A DNA stretch of 37,268 bases from Acidobacteriota bacterium (GTDB taxonomy: Bacteria; Acidobacteriota; Blastocatellia; RBC074), in assembly GCA_018269055.1 (NCBI GenBank), contig JAFDVI010000045.1, forward strand, positions 1 to 37,268, written 5' to 3'. Of this stretch, positions 1 through 7,700 are shown piece by piece; the stretch's first letter is position 1; each line of letters begins with the position of its first letter. Below the pieces are notes generated by a model. The model saw only the letters and a program-made list of their open reading frames with translations. It did not search any database and was not told the DNA's origin. The position numbers and the translations under genes were made by a program.

Positions 1-441
1 CGGCGGACGCGCGAAACGACGGTGACGGGCGTGGAAATGTTCAAGAAGCTGCTGGACGAAGGTCAGGTGGGCTAGAACGTGGGCTTGCTGCTGCGCGGAC
101 TGGAACGCAAGGAAATCGAGCGCGGTCAGGTGATCGCCAAGCCGGGTTCGATCAAACCGCACACGAAGTTCAAGGCGGAAGCTTATATCCTGACGAAGGA
201 AGAAGGCGGCCGTCATACGCCGTTCTTCAGCGGCTATCGTCCGCAGTTTTACTTCCGGACGACAGACGTGACCGGAGTGGCGAAGCTGCCGGAAGGAACG
301 GAAATGATCATGCCGGGAGACAATATCGCGATGGAAATTGAATTGATTTCGCCGATTGCGATGGAAAAAGGCTTGCGCTTTGCGATCCGCGAAGGCGGCC
401 GCACCGTGGGCGCAGGCACCGTCTCCGACATCATCGAGTAA
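1..441 (+). CDS. tuf: Elongation factor Tu, 3' portion, with an in-frame TAG codon
   Basis: EF-Tu is the GTPase that carries aminoacyl-tRNA to the ribosome. Frame 1 reads the end of domain 2 and all of domain 3: TGVEMFKKLLDEGQ, NVGLLLRG, GGRHTPFF, RPQFYFRTTDVTG, then the C-terminus GRTVGAGTVSDIIE before TAA. The 5' part lies outside the window. The codon at 73-75 is TAG, where the family has Glu or Asp (about residue 272 in E. coli numbering). One G-to-T change from GAG would produce it. The 120 residues after the stop are fully conserved, so decay is recent or the base is a sequence error. A start at GTG 79 would give only a fragment with no G domain, so I do not treat it as a gene start. 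EF-Tu genes are often duplicated, so a second copy elsewhere is plausible. rpmG follows 69 bp downstream. Confidence 0.9.
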
Positions 442-510
442 AGCTCTGAACTTTGATTATTCAGCAGATCGCAAAAGCTATGCGCCTTTGCGCGATTCAA
501 GAGAATTGAT

Positions 511-660
511 ATGCGTGACAAAATCGTTTTTCAATGTACCGAATGTAAAGATCGCAACTATTTCAAGACAAAGAATAAGAAGACCACTACACAACGTCTT
601 GAATTCAAGAAGTTTTGCCGCAAATGCCGAAAGCATTCGCTGCATCGCGAAACAAAGTAG
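511..660 (+). CDS. rpmG: 50S ribosomal protein L33
   Basis: This small 49-residue gene encodes large-subunit ribosomal protein L33. The protein opens MRDKIVFQCTECKDRNYF and ends CRKCRKHSLHRETK. It keeps two CxxC pairs (C9-x2-C12 and a second pair near residues 37-40), which marks it as the zinc-binding (C+) form of L33. Its length is normal for the family. Its place between tuf and tRNA-Trp/secE is the classic bacterial order. No strong Shine-Dalgarno sequence is visible; there is only a purine-rich AAGAGAA upstream. Paralogous C- forms may exist elsewhere in the genome and would matter under zinc limitation, but that cannot be seen here. Confidence 0.93.
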   Translation: MRDKIVFQCTECKDRNYFKTKNKKTTTQRLEFKKFCRKCRKHSLHRETK

Positions 661-681
661 AATCCCATTGGTATTTTATTC

Positions 682-758
<77 letters not shown>

Positions 759-829
759 TTTTCAACGCTTAATTATGTTTTCGAGCGTTGCTTCTAACGA
801 GTCCACCGGAAATTAGAGGTGAGAGAATA

Positions 830-1117
830 ATGGCAACATCGAGCACGCGCGAAGGAGCCGCGGCGATGACAGAAGAATCGAATGAGCAATCCCTAGTCGC
901 CAAACCGGCAAGCTGGCTGGCCAGCATCCGTCAATTCTGGCGTGAAGTCGCTCGGGAAATGAAACAGGTTTCTTGGCCGACGCGCCCTGAGGTCGTAAAC
1001 ACAACCATTATCGTTGTGATTGCGGTGTTCTTCTTTGCTTTTTACCTGTTCGCTGCCGACATTGTCTTTACTTACTTGATAAAGGGCATTGAATGGGTGG
1101 TTGGCAAGATTTTCTAG
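830..1117 (+). CDS. secE: Preprotein translocase subunit SecE
   Basis: SecE clamps SecY in the Sec translocon of the inner membrane. The 95-residue protein has a hydrophilic N-terminus and then the family signature FWREVAREMKQVSWPTRPEV, the amphipathic surface helix. A single transmembrane helix follows (roughly residues 60-83, IIVVIAVFFFAFYLFAADIV). This is the one-TM form found in most bacteria. An upstream in-frame codon at 788 exists, but the ATG at 830 is preceded by AGAGGTGAGAG at good spacing and is the better start. It is the first protein gene after tRNA-Trp and lies 51 bp before nusG, with which it is normally co-transcribed. Confidence 0.93.
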   Translation: MATSSTREGAAAMTEESNEQSLVAKPASWLASIRQFWREVAREMKQVSWPTRPEVVNTTIIVVIAVFFFAFYLFAADIVFTYLIKGIEWVVGKIF

Positions 1118-1168
1118 CAAAGCCGGCGCTGATTTTGTCGGTTACACATTCGGAGACTTCCGCAGAAT

Positions 1169-1732
1169 ATGGCGAAGCAATGGTTCATCATTCACACTTA
1201 CTCGGGCTACGAACGCAAAGTACGCGACAGTCTGAATTCGCGTATCCAGGCGTTTGGCATGGGAGATGAAATTACACAGGTATTGATCCCAACCGAGACT
1301 GTAGTCGAAATGAAAGGCTCCAAACGCGTCGAAAGCACCCGGATGTTTTTCCCAGGCTACGTTCTCGTCGAGATTGAATGCAATGACAAAGCTGAGATTT
1401 CTGATCGCGCCTGGCACCTGATTAAAAGTACACCGAAGGTCACTAGCTTTGTCGGGGGACAAAAACCGACGCCGCTGAGCCAGGATGAAGTGGATCAGAT
1501 TGTTCACCACGTCGAAACTGCGGCAGAAAAGCCCAAGCCGAAGTTTACGTTTGAACGAGGTGAGATCGTTCGGATCAATCACGGTCCCTTCACCAGCTTT
1601 ACCGGTACGGTTGAAGAGGTTAATGCCGACAAAAATATGCTTAAAGTCAGTGTAACGATTTTTGGGCGGGCAACACCGGTTGAGCTTGGTTTTTTAGAAG
1701 TCGAAAAAGTTTCTTTCTCAGAAGAGAGCTAA
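1169..1732 (+). CDS. nusG: Transcription termination/antitermination protein NusG
   Basis: NusG binds the RNA polymerase clamp and couples transcription to Rho or the ribosome. The 187-residue protein starts MAKQWFIIHTYSGYERKVRDSL, the NGN-domain signature. It contains FFPGYVLVEI and then a linker to a C-terminal KOW domain (about residues 130-187) with FERGEIVRINHGPF and the FTGTVEEVN strand. Length and order match the normal family with no extra inserted domain. It follows secE by 51 bp and precedes the rplK leader, as expected for the secE-nusG-rplKAJL unit. Confidence 0.96.
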   Translation: MAKQWFIIHTYSGYERKVRDSLNSRIQAFGMGDEITQVLIPTETVVEMKGSKRVESTRMFFPGYVLVEIECNDKAEISDRAWHLIKSTPKVTSFVGGQKPTPLSQDEVDQIVHHVETAAEKPKPKFTFERGEIVRINHGPFTSFTGTVEEVNADKNMLKVSVTIFGRATPVELGFLEVEKVSFSEES

Positions 1733-1753
1733 TCAATATTTGGAATTACAGGC

Positions 1754-1790
1754 ATTGGGAGGGCGCTTTAGGCGTCCGATCATAACCAAT
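1754..1790 (+). promoter_or_regulatory. Candidate L1-binding leader before rplK
   Basis: The nusG-rplK gap holds a hairpin. ATTGG (1754-1758) pairs with CCAAT (1786-1790), and GGGCGC (1761-1766) pairs with GCGTCC (1772-1777). Between the stems is an asymmetric internal loop, GA on the left and GATCATAA on the right. L1 is known to repress its own operon by binding an asymmetric-loop mRNA mimic of its 23S rRNA site, and this structure fits that style. The folding is visible; the L1 assignment is inference. Confidence 0.4.
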
Positions 1791-1797
1791 CATCAAT

Positions 1798-2220
1798 ATG
1801 GCAAAAAAAGTTACAGCAATGATTAAGCTTCAGGTTCCCGCTGGAAAGGCGAACCCAGCTCCTCCGATTGGAACGGCTCTGGGTCCGCAAGGCGTGAACA
1901 TTATGGAGTTCTGCAAACAGTTCAACGCAAAGACCTCAACTTTGGGAGATATCAAGATCCCCGTCGTTATTACGGTTTATGCGGATCGTTCATTCACCTT
2001 CATTACCAAGACCCCGCCGGCTGCCGACTTAATCAAAAAGGCAATCAAGCTGGAAAAAGGGTCTGGCAAGCCAAATCGCGAAAAGATCGGTTCAATCACT
2101 CGCGCTCAGCTCGAAGAAATCGCGAAGTTGAAATTGCCCGATCTGAACACAACTAATCTTGAGGCCGCTATTCGCACCATTGAAGGCACAGCAAAAAGCC
2201 TGGGCCTCGACATCAAATAA
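1798..2220 (+). CDS. rplK: 50S ribosomal protein L11
   Basis: L11 binds the GTPase-associated centre of 23S rRNA and helps stimulate factor GTPases and the stringent-response enzyme RelA. The 140-residue product begins MAKKVTAMIKLQVPAGKANPAP. It carries the proline-rich loop PPIGTALGPQGVNIMEFCK of the N-terminal domain, and its C-terminal RNA-binding domain includes GSGKPNREKIGSITRAQLEEIA. The length is standard. It is preceded by a hairpin leader and followed by a 155-bp gap before rplA that holds a second structured element. Confidence 0.97.
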   Translation: MAKKVTAMIKLQVPAGKANPAPPIGTALGPQGVNIMEFCKQFNAKTSTLGDIKIPVVITVYADRSFTFITKTPPAADLIKKAIKLEKGSGKPNREKIGSITRAQLEEIAKLKLPDLNTTNLEAAIRTIEGTAKSLGLDIK

Positions 2221-2225
2221 TCTTC

Positions 2226-2303
2226 AGATTGCGGATTGTGGATAGCGAAGCATTGGGCATCGGCTCAACATGGGTCATTTGCAATCTAAAGTCCGCAATC
2301 CTA
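2226..2303. repeat. Short-word intergenic inverted repeat (GATTGCGGA type)
   Basis: The word AGATTGCGGATT at about 2227-2238 reappears as its imperfect complement near 2282-2301 (GCAATCT, then GTCCGCAATC). The intervening bases are less ordered. Similar short-word intergenic arrays occur at three other places in this window, and I read them as a dispersed repeat class of this genome. The function is unknown. Confidence 0.45.
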
Positions 2304-2305
2304 TG

Positions 2306-2361
2306 AGGGAGTGGCCACACAGCCGGTAAGCTCCGGATTCCCTGTGCCCACGCTAAGACCT
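2306..2361 (+). promoter_or_regulatory. Structured leader before rplA, possibly an L1 site
   Basis: A three-part stem can be drawn: GTGG (2311-2314) with CCAC (2348-2351), CACAG (2318-2322) with CTGTG (2342-2346), and CCGG (2323-2326) with CCGG (2333-2336). AGG/CCT can close it outside, leaving an internal loop of GA opposite GCTAAGA. It shares the GGGAG-stem-purine-rich-ACC layout of the element before rplK. An L1 autoregulatory site is the likeliest reading but is unproven. The ribosome binding site GAAAGGAAA follows directly. Confidence 0.35.
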
Positions 2362-2375
2362 GAAAGGAAACAATA

Positions 2376-3068
2376 ATGGCAGGAAAAAAGTTTAAGGCTG
2401 CACTCGCCCAAGTTGAGATAGGTAAACTCTACCTACTGTCCGACGCCATCGCGCTTTGCAAAAAAATCAAACCGGCAAAGTTTGACGAAACGGTTGAAGT
2501 GACAATGGTTTTGGGTGTTGACCCACGCAAAGCGGACCAGATGGTACGTGGTACCATCGTGCTTCCGCACGGGCTCGGCAAATCCAAGAAAGTCGCCGTC
2601 ATAGCCGGTTCGCCGGAAAAACAGCGCGAGGCACAGGAAGCCGGCGCCGATGAAGTGGGTGGCGATGATTTAGTCGAAAAGATCAAAGGTGGATATCTGG
2701 ATTTTGATGCGTTGATTGCAACGCCGGACATGATGCGATCGGTTGGTACGCTGGGTAAGATTCTCGGCCCGCGCGGTTTGATGCCGAATCCGAAGACCGG
2801 AACGGTGACCTTGGAAGTCGCCAATGCCGTTAATGAAACCAAAGCAGGTAAAGTGGAATTCCGCGTTGACAAAACCGGAGTGATCCACGTTCCGGTCGGC
2901 AAAGTTTCGTTTGCCGCCGAAAAGATCACTGAAAACGCGAAATCGCTGATTGACGCGGTGCTAAAAGCTAAGCCGGCGACAGCAAAAGGCAAATACGTCA
3001 AGAAGGTAAATGTTGCTTCGACAATGGGTCCCGGCATTCTGGTTGATCCGACCTCCATCGGAGCGTAA
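2376..3068 (+). CDS. rplA: 50S ribosomal protein L1
   Basis: L1 forms the mobile L1 stalk that moves deacylated tRNA to the E site, and in many bacteria it represses the L11-L1 transcript. The 230-residue protein has the family signatures ETVEVTMVLGVDPRKADQMV, GTIVLPHGLGK and ILGPRGLMPNPKTGTVT. The C-terminal return of domain I reads KGKYVKKVNVASTMGPGI. The length is typical. AAAGGAAA lies seven bases before the ATG. rplJ begins 51 bp after the stop, so the two are very likely co-transcribed. Confidence 0.97.
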   Translation: MAGKKFKAALAQVEIGKLYLLSDAIALCKKIKPAKFDETVEVTMVLGVDPRKADQMVRGTIVLPHGLGKSKKVAVIAGSPEKQREAQEAGADEVGGDDLVEKIKGGYLDFDALIATPDMMRSVGTLGKILGPRGLMPNPKTGTVTLEVANAVNETKAGKVEFRVDKTGVIHVPVGKVSFAAEKITENAKSLIDAVLKAKPATAKGKYVKKVNVASTMGPGILVDPTSIGA

Positions 3069-3119
3069 CCACTTCCCTTCTTGGGCAAGAATTCCACTGA
3101 ACGTTTTGGAGATTGAGAC

Positions 3120-3644
3120 ATGAAAACGAGAGAGCAAAAAGAACAAAACCTCGCGGCACTCAAAGAAGAGTTTAGCAATACCGGTCATGCTTTGATGGTC
3201 AGCTTTCAGGGGTTGACGGTTGAAAAAGATGGCGAATTGCGCCGCGCGCTGGAAGCCGCCCAGTTGAATTACCGGGTTATCAAAAACACGATTGGCCGTT
3301 TGGCAGTTGAGAACACACCGCTTGATTCCCTGAAGGACCATTTCAAGGGAATGACCGCGCTGGCCTATAGCCCGAGCGATCCTGTCGGTTTGGCCAAAGT
3401 GCTGAGCAAATTTGCCAAGGAAAATGCGCAACTCACGTTCAAGGCGGGAGTTGTTGATGGTCGCGCCATCAATGTGAAGGACATTGACGCGTTGGCTTCC
3501 CTGCCGTCGAAAGAAGAGTTGGTCAGCAAGTTGATGTTCTTGCTGAATGCTCCTGCGCAGCGTTTGGCAACAGTTATCAATGCCGTTCCGCGTAATCTGG
3601 CTGTCGTCGTGAAACAGATCGCCGACAAAAAGGAAGCGGCGTAA
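3120..3644 (+). CDS. rplJ: 50S ribosomal protein L10
   Basis: L10 is the stalk base that anchors L7/L12 dimers to 23S rRNA. The 174-residue protein starts MKTREQKEQNLAALKEEFSN. It contains the rRNA-binding core (LNYRVIKNTIGRLAVENT) and KGMTALAYS. The C-terminal helix that binds L12 dimers includes LMFLLNAPAQRLATVINAVP. The gap before it is only 51 bp, too short for a long L10-type leader, so control may lie elsewhere. TTTTGGAG precedes the ATG. A 250-bp hairpin-rich gap separates it from rplL. Confidence 0.96.
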   Translation: MKTREQKEQNLAALKEEFSNTGHALMVSFQGLTVEKDGELRRALEAAQLNYRVIKNTIGRLAVENTPLDSLKDHFKGMTALAYSPSDPVGLAKVLSKFAKENAQLTFKAGVVDGRAINVKDIDALASLPSKEELVSKLMFLLNAPAQRLATVINAVPRNLAVVVKQIADKKEAA

Positions 3645-3649
3645 TGGCT

Positions 3650-3686
3650 TCAGACAATCTCATCACACTTGATTGAGATTGTCTGA
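3650..3686 (+). terminator. 13-bp perfect hairpin between rplJ and rplL, possible attenuator
   Basis: TCAGACAATCTCA (3650-3662) is perfectly complementary to TGAGATTGTCTGA (3674-3686), with an 11-base loop. It is followed by GAAAAAGTTTTT, a short T run displaced by several bases. It lies six bases after the rplJ stop. It could be a weak terminator, an RNA-processing site or a 3'-end stabiliser that lets rplL be expressed above rplJ. The stem is certain; the function is not. Confidence 0.55.
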
Positions 3687-3894
3687 GAAAAAGTTTTTGA
3701 AATTGCATTTTTGATCGGGTGCCTGTCAGTGTCCGATCACTCGTCACCAGAAACTCACGAAGGAGTGATGCCCGGAGTCAGTCGCTGGTAACGTCGCGCA
3801 TTGAGTTTTTGCGACGTAAGAGTCAACCATATTTCAGTTCTGCCTTAGAGTGTACGTTAACAGGCAGAAATCTTTTGGAGGATTAGTTAATATT
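3687..3894 (+). other. rplJ-rplL spacer with further hairpins
   Basis: No gene is visible. ACGTCGC (3791-3797) pairs with GCGACGT (3811-3817), and TCACTC (about 3738) pairs with GAGTGA (about 3764). The spacer ends in the strong ribosome binding site TTTTGGAGGAT (3874-3884) for rplL. A structured spacer before the multi-copy stalk protein is consistent with separate control of L7/L12, which is needed at four to six copies per ribosome. Confidence 0.35.
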
Positions 3895-4275
3895 ATGGCT
3901 GATATCAATGGCATTGTTGAACAAGTTGCGGGTCTGACCTTACTCGAAGCCTCTGAGTTGGTGAAGGCTCTGGAAGAGAAATTCGGTGTTTCCGCTGCCG
4001 CTGCTGCTGTTGCCGCTGCTCCTGCTGCCGCTGGTGCCGCTGCCGCTGCTCCTGCAGAAGAAAAAGACTCCTTTGAAGTAGTTCTGACTGGTGCTGGCGC
4101 GAACAAGATCAACGTGATCAAAGTCGTTCGCGAATTGACCGGCCTCGGATTGAAAGAAGCCAAGGAATTGGTTGATGGCGCTCCGAAGACCGTCAAAGAT
4201 GGTGTCAACAAGGAAGAAGCCGAGAAAATGAAGAAGTCGTTGACCGATGCGGGCGCTTCGGTTGAATTGAAATAA
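3895..4275 (+). CDS. rplL: 50S ribosomal protein L7/L12
   Basis: L7/L12 is the flexible stalk protein that recruits translation GTPases. The 126-residue protein starts MADINGIVEQVAGLTLLEAS (dimerisation domain). An alanine/proline hinge follows (about residues 35-58, almost only Ala, Pro, Gly and Val). The C-terminal factor-binding domain contains KINVIKVVRELTGLGLKEAK and ELVDGAPK. An in-frame upstream codon at 3850 would add 15 residues, but GGAGGA at 3877-3882 selects the ATG at 3895. The length is normal. Confidence 0.97.
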   Translation: MADINGIVEQVAGLTLLEASELVKALEEKFGVSAAAAAVAAAPAAAGAAAAAPAEEKDSFEVVLTGAGANKINVIKVVRELTGLGLKEAKELVDGAPKTVKDGVNKEEAEKMKKSLTDAGASVELK

Positions 4276-4312
4276 AGCGAATTAAGCATAAAACCCTGCA
4301 AAATTTGGAAGG

Positions 4313-4342
4313 CTCTATCATTGTTACCAATGACGGAGTTTT
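4313..4342 (+). terminator. Weak hairpin with T run after rplL
   Basis: TCATTG (4318-4323) pairs with CAATGA (4328-4333) around a TTAC loop. CTC (4313-4315) pairs with GAG (4336-4338) across a two-base internal loop, and TTTT follows at 4339-4342. It could end part of the ribosomal-protein transcripts before rpoB. The short stem keeps confidence low. Confidence 0.35.
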
Positions 4343-4756
4343 CCACGCTTTGCATTAATTTCTTGAATTGATTTTGGTTTGCCGTCGGCAGTGATGCCGA
4401 AAAGCTGAGGCGAGGAGCGGGACCATCCCTTTTGATCTCAGTAGGTTATTGCTCTTGCCTGATTCTAAATCAGATTATTTGTTGAGTGGTCAAGAGCGAC
4501 TCCTGGCTTTACAGCGCTGGCAGTCTTTCGTATTATTCTTACGGTATCGAACATCGGCAAACTTCAAACACAACTTTCAAAAACGGACTGTGCACCGCGC
4601 GGCGGGGGACGTGTTGTCCCTCGCCGCCGTTTGTCGTCTCACAAAATTACTTTAACTTTCAACTAAAGCTTTTAGGATTAAGCTTGTAACTCAAAAGTAC
4701 AACGGCCGGATTATGCTTCTATGCTCCGGCCATCGCGCATTGAGGACGATTGCAAA
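4343..4756 (+). other. rplL-rpoB intergenic region
   Basis: The whole rplL-rpoB gap is 481 bp and has no convincing gene. Two short + strand frames near 4449-4689 show no family similarity and no good start site. The region holds the hairpin at 4599-4627 and ends with GAGGAC ten bases before the rpoB ATG. Such gaps are where RNA polymerase subunit synthesis is attenuated relative to ribosomal proteins in other bacteria. I did not find a promoter I would defend. Confidence 0.4.
4599..4627 (+). terminator. GC-rich attenuator-like hairpin upstream of rpoB
   Basis: GCGGCGGGGGAC (4599-4610) pairs with GTCCCTCGCCGC (4616-4627) with one G-T wobble and a five-base loop, GTGTT. CGTTTGTC follows, a poor but present T-rich tail. 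The stem is strong enough to act as a partial terminator between rplL and rpoB, which would lower beta and beta' output relative to ribosomal proteins. Confidence 0.5.
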
Positions 4757-7700
4757 ATGGCTATTGAGATAAATTCAATCGCAACAAATGGTAGTGGAAG
4801 CAATAAGAAGCCGCCGCGCTTTGACTTTTCCAAGATTCGCACGTCAGTAAGAATTCCGAATTTGATCGAAGTCCAGCGCGAAAGCTATGACCGCTTCCTT
4901 CAAATGGACTTGCTGCCGCCGGAGCGCGACTTGGTCGGTTTGCAGGCGGTCTTCAAATCCACATTCCCGATCTCAGATTTCCGCGAAACTTCGTCGCTGG
5001 AGTTCGTCGAATTCCGGCTGGGCAATTGGCAGTGCAAATGCGGCCAGCTTCAGGGACTACATCACTTACGCTCAAATTGTCGTCAGTGCGGTTCGGTCAT
5101 CAAGATCAATCCGCTCTCTTCTGACGATGTGGTTTGTAAACAGTGCGGCACGTATAACAAAAATGTCGTCAACACTTGCGACAACTGCGGCGAGCCTGTG
5201 GGTCTGAAGCACAAGTATGACGTTCAGGAATGCCAAGAACGCGGCATGACCTACTCTGTGCCACTGCACGTCAAAATTCGCCTGACCGTTTGGGATAAAG
5301 ACGAGGAAACAGGTCAAAAGTCCATACGCGACATCAAAGAAGAAGAGGTTTACTTCGGCGATCTGCCGCTGATGACCGAAAATGGCACGTTCATCATCAA
5401 TGGCACCGAGCGCGTGATCGTGTCTCAGTTGCACCGTTCGCCGGGCGTCTTTTTCGAGAAAGGCGAAAACAACACTTTTTTCCTGGCCAAGCTGATTCCC
5501 TATCGCGGTTCCTGGGTGGAATTTGAATACGATGCCAAGAACCTGCTCTATGTCCGCATTGACCGCAAACGCAAGTTCCTGGCGACCATCTTTTTGCGGG
5601 CATTGGGACTGAAGAGCGATGAGGACATTCTTCGGTATTTTTACACCGTGGATAAACTTCGTGTCCAGGGTGCAACCTTGCTCTGGCAAGTTAGCCCCAC
5701 ACTCATTGGTTCTCGCGCCTCATCCGACATCGCTGACTCAAAGGGTGAAGTCATCGTCAAAAGCGGCAAGAAAATTGGCCAAAGCGCTTACGACGCGATT
5801 GTCGCTGCCGGCATCACTGAAATCACTGTCAAAATCGAAGACTTGGCGGGTGCTTACACATTGAACGACTTGGTCAATACGACCGATGGTGAAGTGTTGG
5901 CCGAAAGCAATTCAGAGCTGACGGCGGAAACAATCGCGCTGGCGGTTGAAGCCGGAATCACCTCTTTTGAAATCTATTTCCCGGACAAGGATGACATCGG
6001 CGTCACCCTGAGCCAGACGGTCAGAAAAGATACGATCAAGTCTTCGCAGGAAGCGTTGATCGAAATCTACCGCAAGATGCGACCGGGGGATCCTCCGACG
6101 CTGGAAACGTCGCAGTCACTCTTTCACGGAATGTTCTTTGACGCGCGCAAATTCGATTTCTCGCGCGTTGGCCGTCTAAAGTTCAACATCAAGATGGGGC
6201 GACCGGAGCGCGACCGTCTGGATGATCCGCTGCTATCGCCGCAGGATTTCTTTGATGTGATTGATTACGTGCTGAAATTGAAGCGCGTGGTCGGTGAGCA
6301 AAAAACCCGTGACGGTCGAACGGTCTTTTACAGCGACGATGACATTGACCATCTGGGTAATCGCCGCGTTCGCGCAGTGGGCGAATTGCTGGAAAATCAA
6401 TTCCGGCTTGGTTTGGTCAGAATGGAACGTGCGATCAAAGAGAAGATGTCCATTCATACCGAAATGCAAACCGCGATGCCGCGCGATCTGATCAACGCCA
6501 AGCCTGTGACGGCTGCGGTGCGTGAATTCTTCGGTTCGTCGCAGTTGTCGCAGTTTATGGATCAAACCAATCCGCTGTCGGAAATCACGCACAAACGCCG
6601 TTTGTCGGCGCTTGGACCGGGCGGTTTGAGCCGTGAACGTGCGGGGTTTGAAGTCCGCGACGTGCATCCGACACATTACGGACGCATCTGCCCGATTGAA
6701 ACGCCGGAAGGTCCGAACATCGGGTTGATCTCTTCCCTGTCATGTTTTGCGCGTATCAACGAATTCGGCTTTATCGAATCGCCCTACCGCAAAGTTGTCG
6801 AAGGTCGTGTGATTGATTACGTCAAGATTCTCAATCCGGGCGATACGGCGTTCAAACCGGGCGATCACGTTCCGGAAGGAGACGCGACCAAAGCCAATAA
6901 GGCTCTCAGTGCAGGCCAGAAGCAGGCGACCTTTGAACCGTATCCGTTCTACCTGTCGGCGTGGGAAGAAGACAAATACATCATCGGTCAGGCCAACATT
7001 GAACTTGACCAGGATGGATTGATGATTGGCGAACGCGTCAACGCTCGTAAGGCGGGCGAATTCATTTTGGCAACGCGCGACGAAGTTCAGTTTATGGACG
7101 TCAGTCCGAAACAGCTTGTGTCGGTCGCCGCCAGCTTGATTCCCTTCCTCGAAAACGACGACGCAAACCGCGCGTTGATGGGATCGAACATGCAACGCCA
7201 GGCCGTTCCACTGCTGCGCGCGCAAGCGCCGCTGATCGGAACCGGAATGGAAAAAGTCACGGCACAGGATTCCGGAGCCGTGGTGGTTGCTCGGCGCGAC
7301 GGCATCGTGGATACGGTGGACTCCGAACGCATTATTATCCGCGTTGACCACAATGTGGACGGAACCCTGTCGCGCGAAGTGACCGCAGACATTTACCCGC
7401 TGATCAAGTTCAAACGCTCGAACCAGAACACTTGCATCAATCAAAAGCCAATCGTCCGCAAAGGCGAGCGTGTGATGAAAGGTCAGGTCATCGCCGACGG
7501 TCCCTGCACTGAAGGTGGCGAACTGGCGCTGGGTCGCAACGTGCTGGTCGCGTTCATGCCCTGGCGCGGTTACAACTTCGAAGACGCGATTTTGATCTCC
7601 GAAAAGATGGTCAAGAACGATTACTACACTTCGATCCACATCGAAGAATTGGAAATCGAAGCGCGCGACACCAAGTTAGGGCCGGAAGAAATCACCCGCG

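Noticed and set aside
73..75. TAG in tuf read as pyrrolysine or a reassigned codon
   Set aside because: TAG ends secE, rpoB and rpoC here, and EF-Tu has no reason to carry pyrrolysine at this place.
2429..3178. Minus-strand 249-codon frame over rplA
   Set aside because: Shadow of rplA; no protein family seen.
6521..6640. Rifampicin-resistance changes in RpoB
   Set aside because: The pocket residues read as the usual sensitive sequence (MDQTNPLSE, THKRRLSALGPGG).
6740..7639. Long minus-strand open frame of 299 codons inside rpoB
   Set aside because: It lies antisense to a fully conserved gene, matches no family, and results from the codon bias of rpoB.
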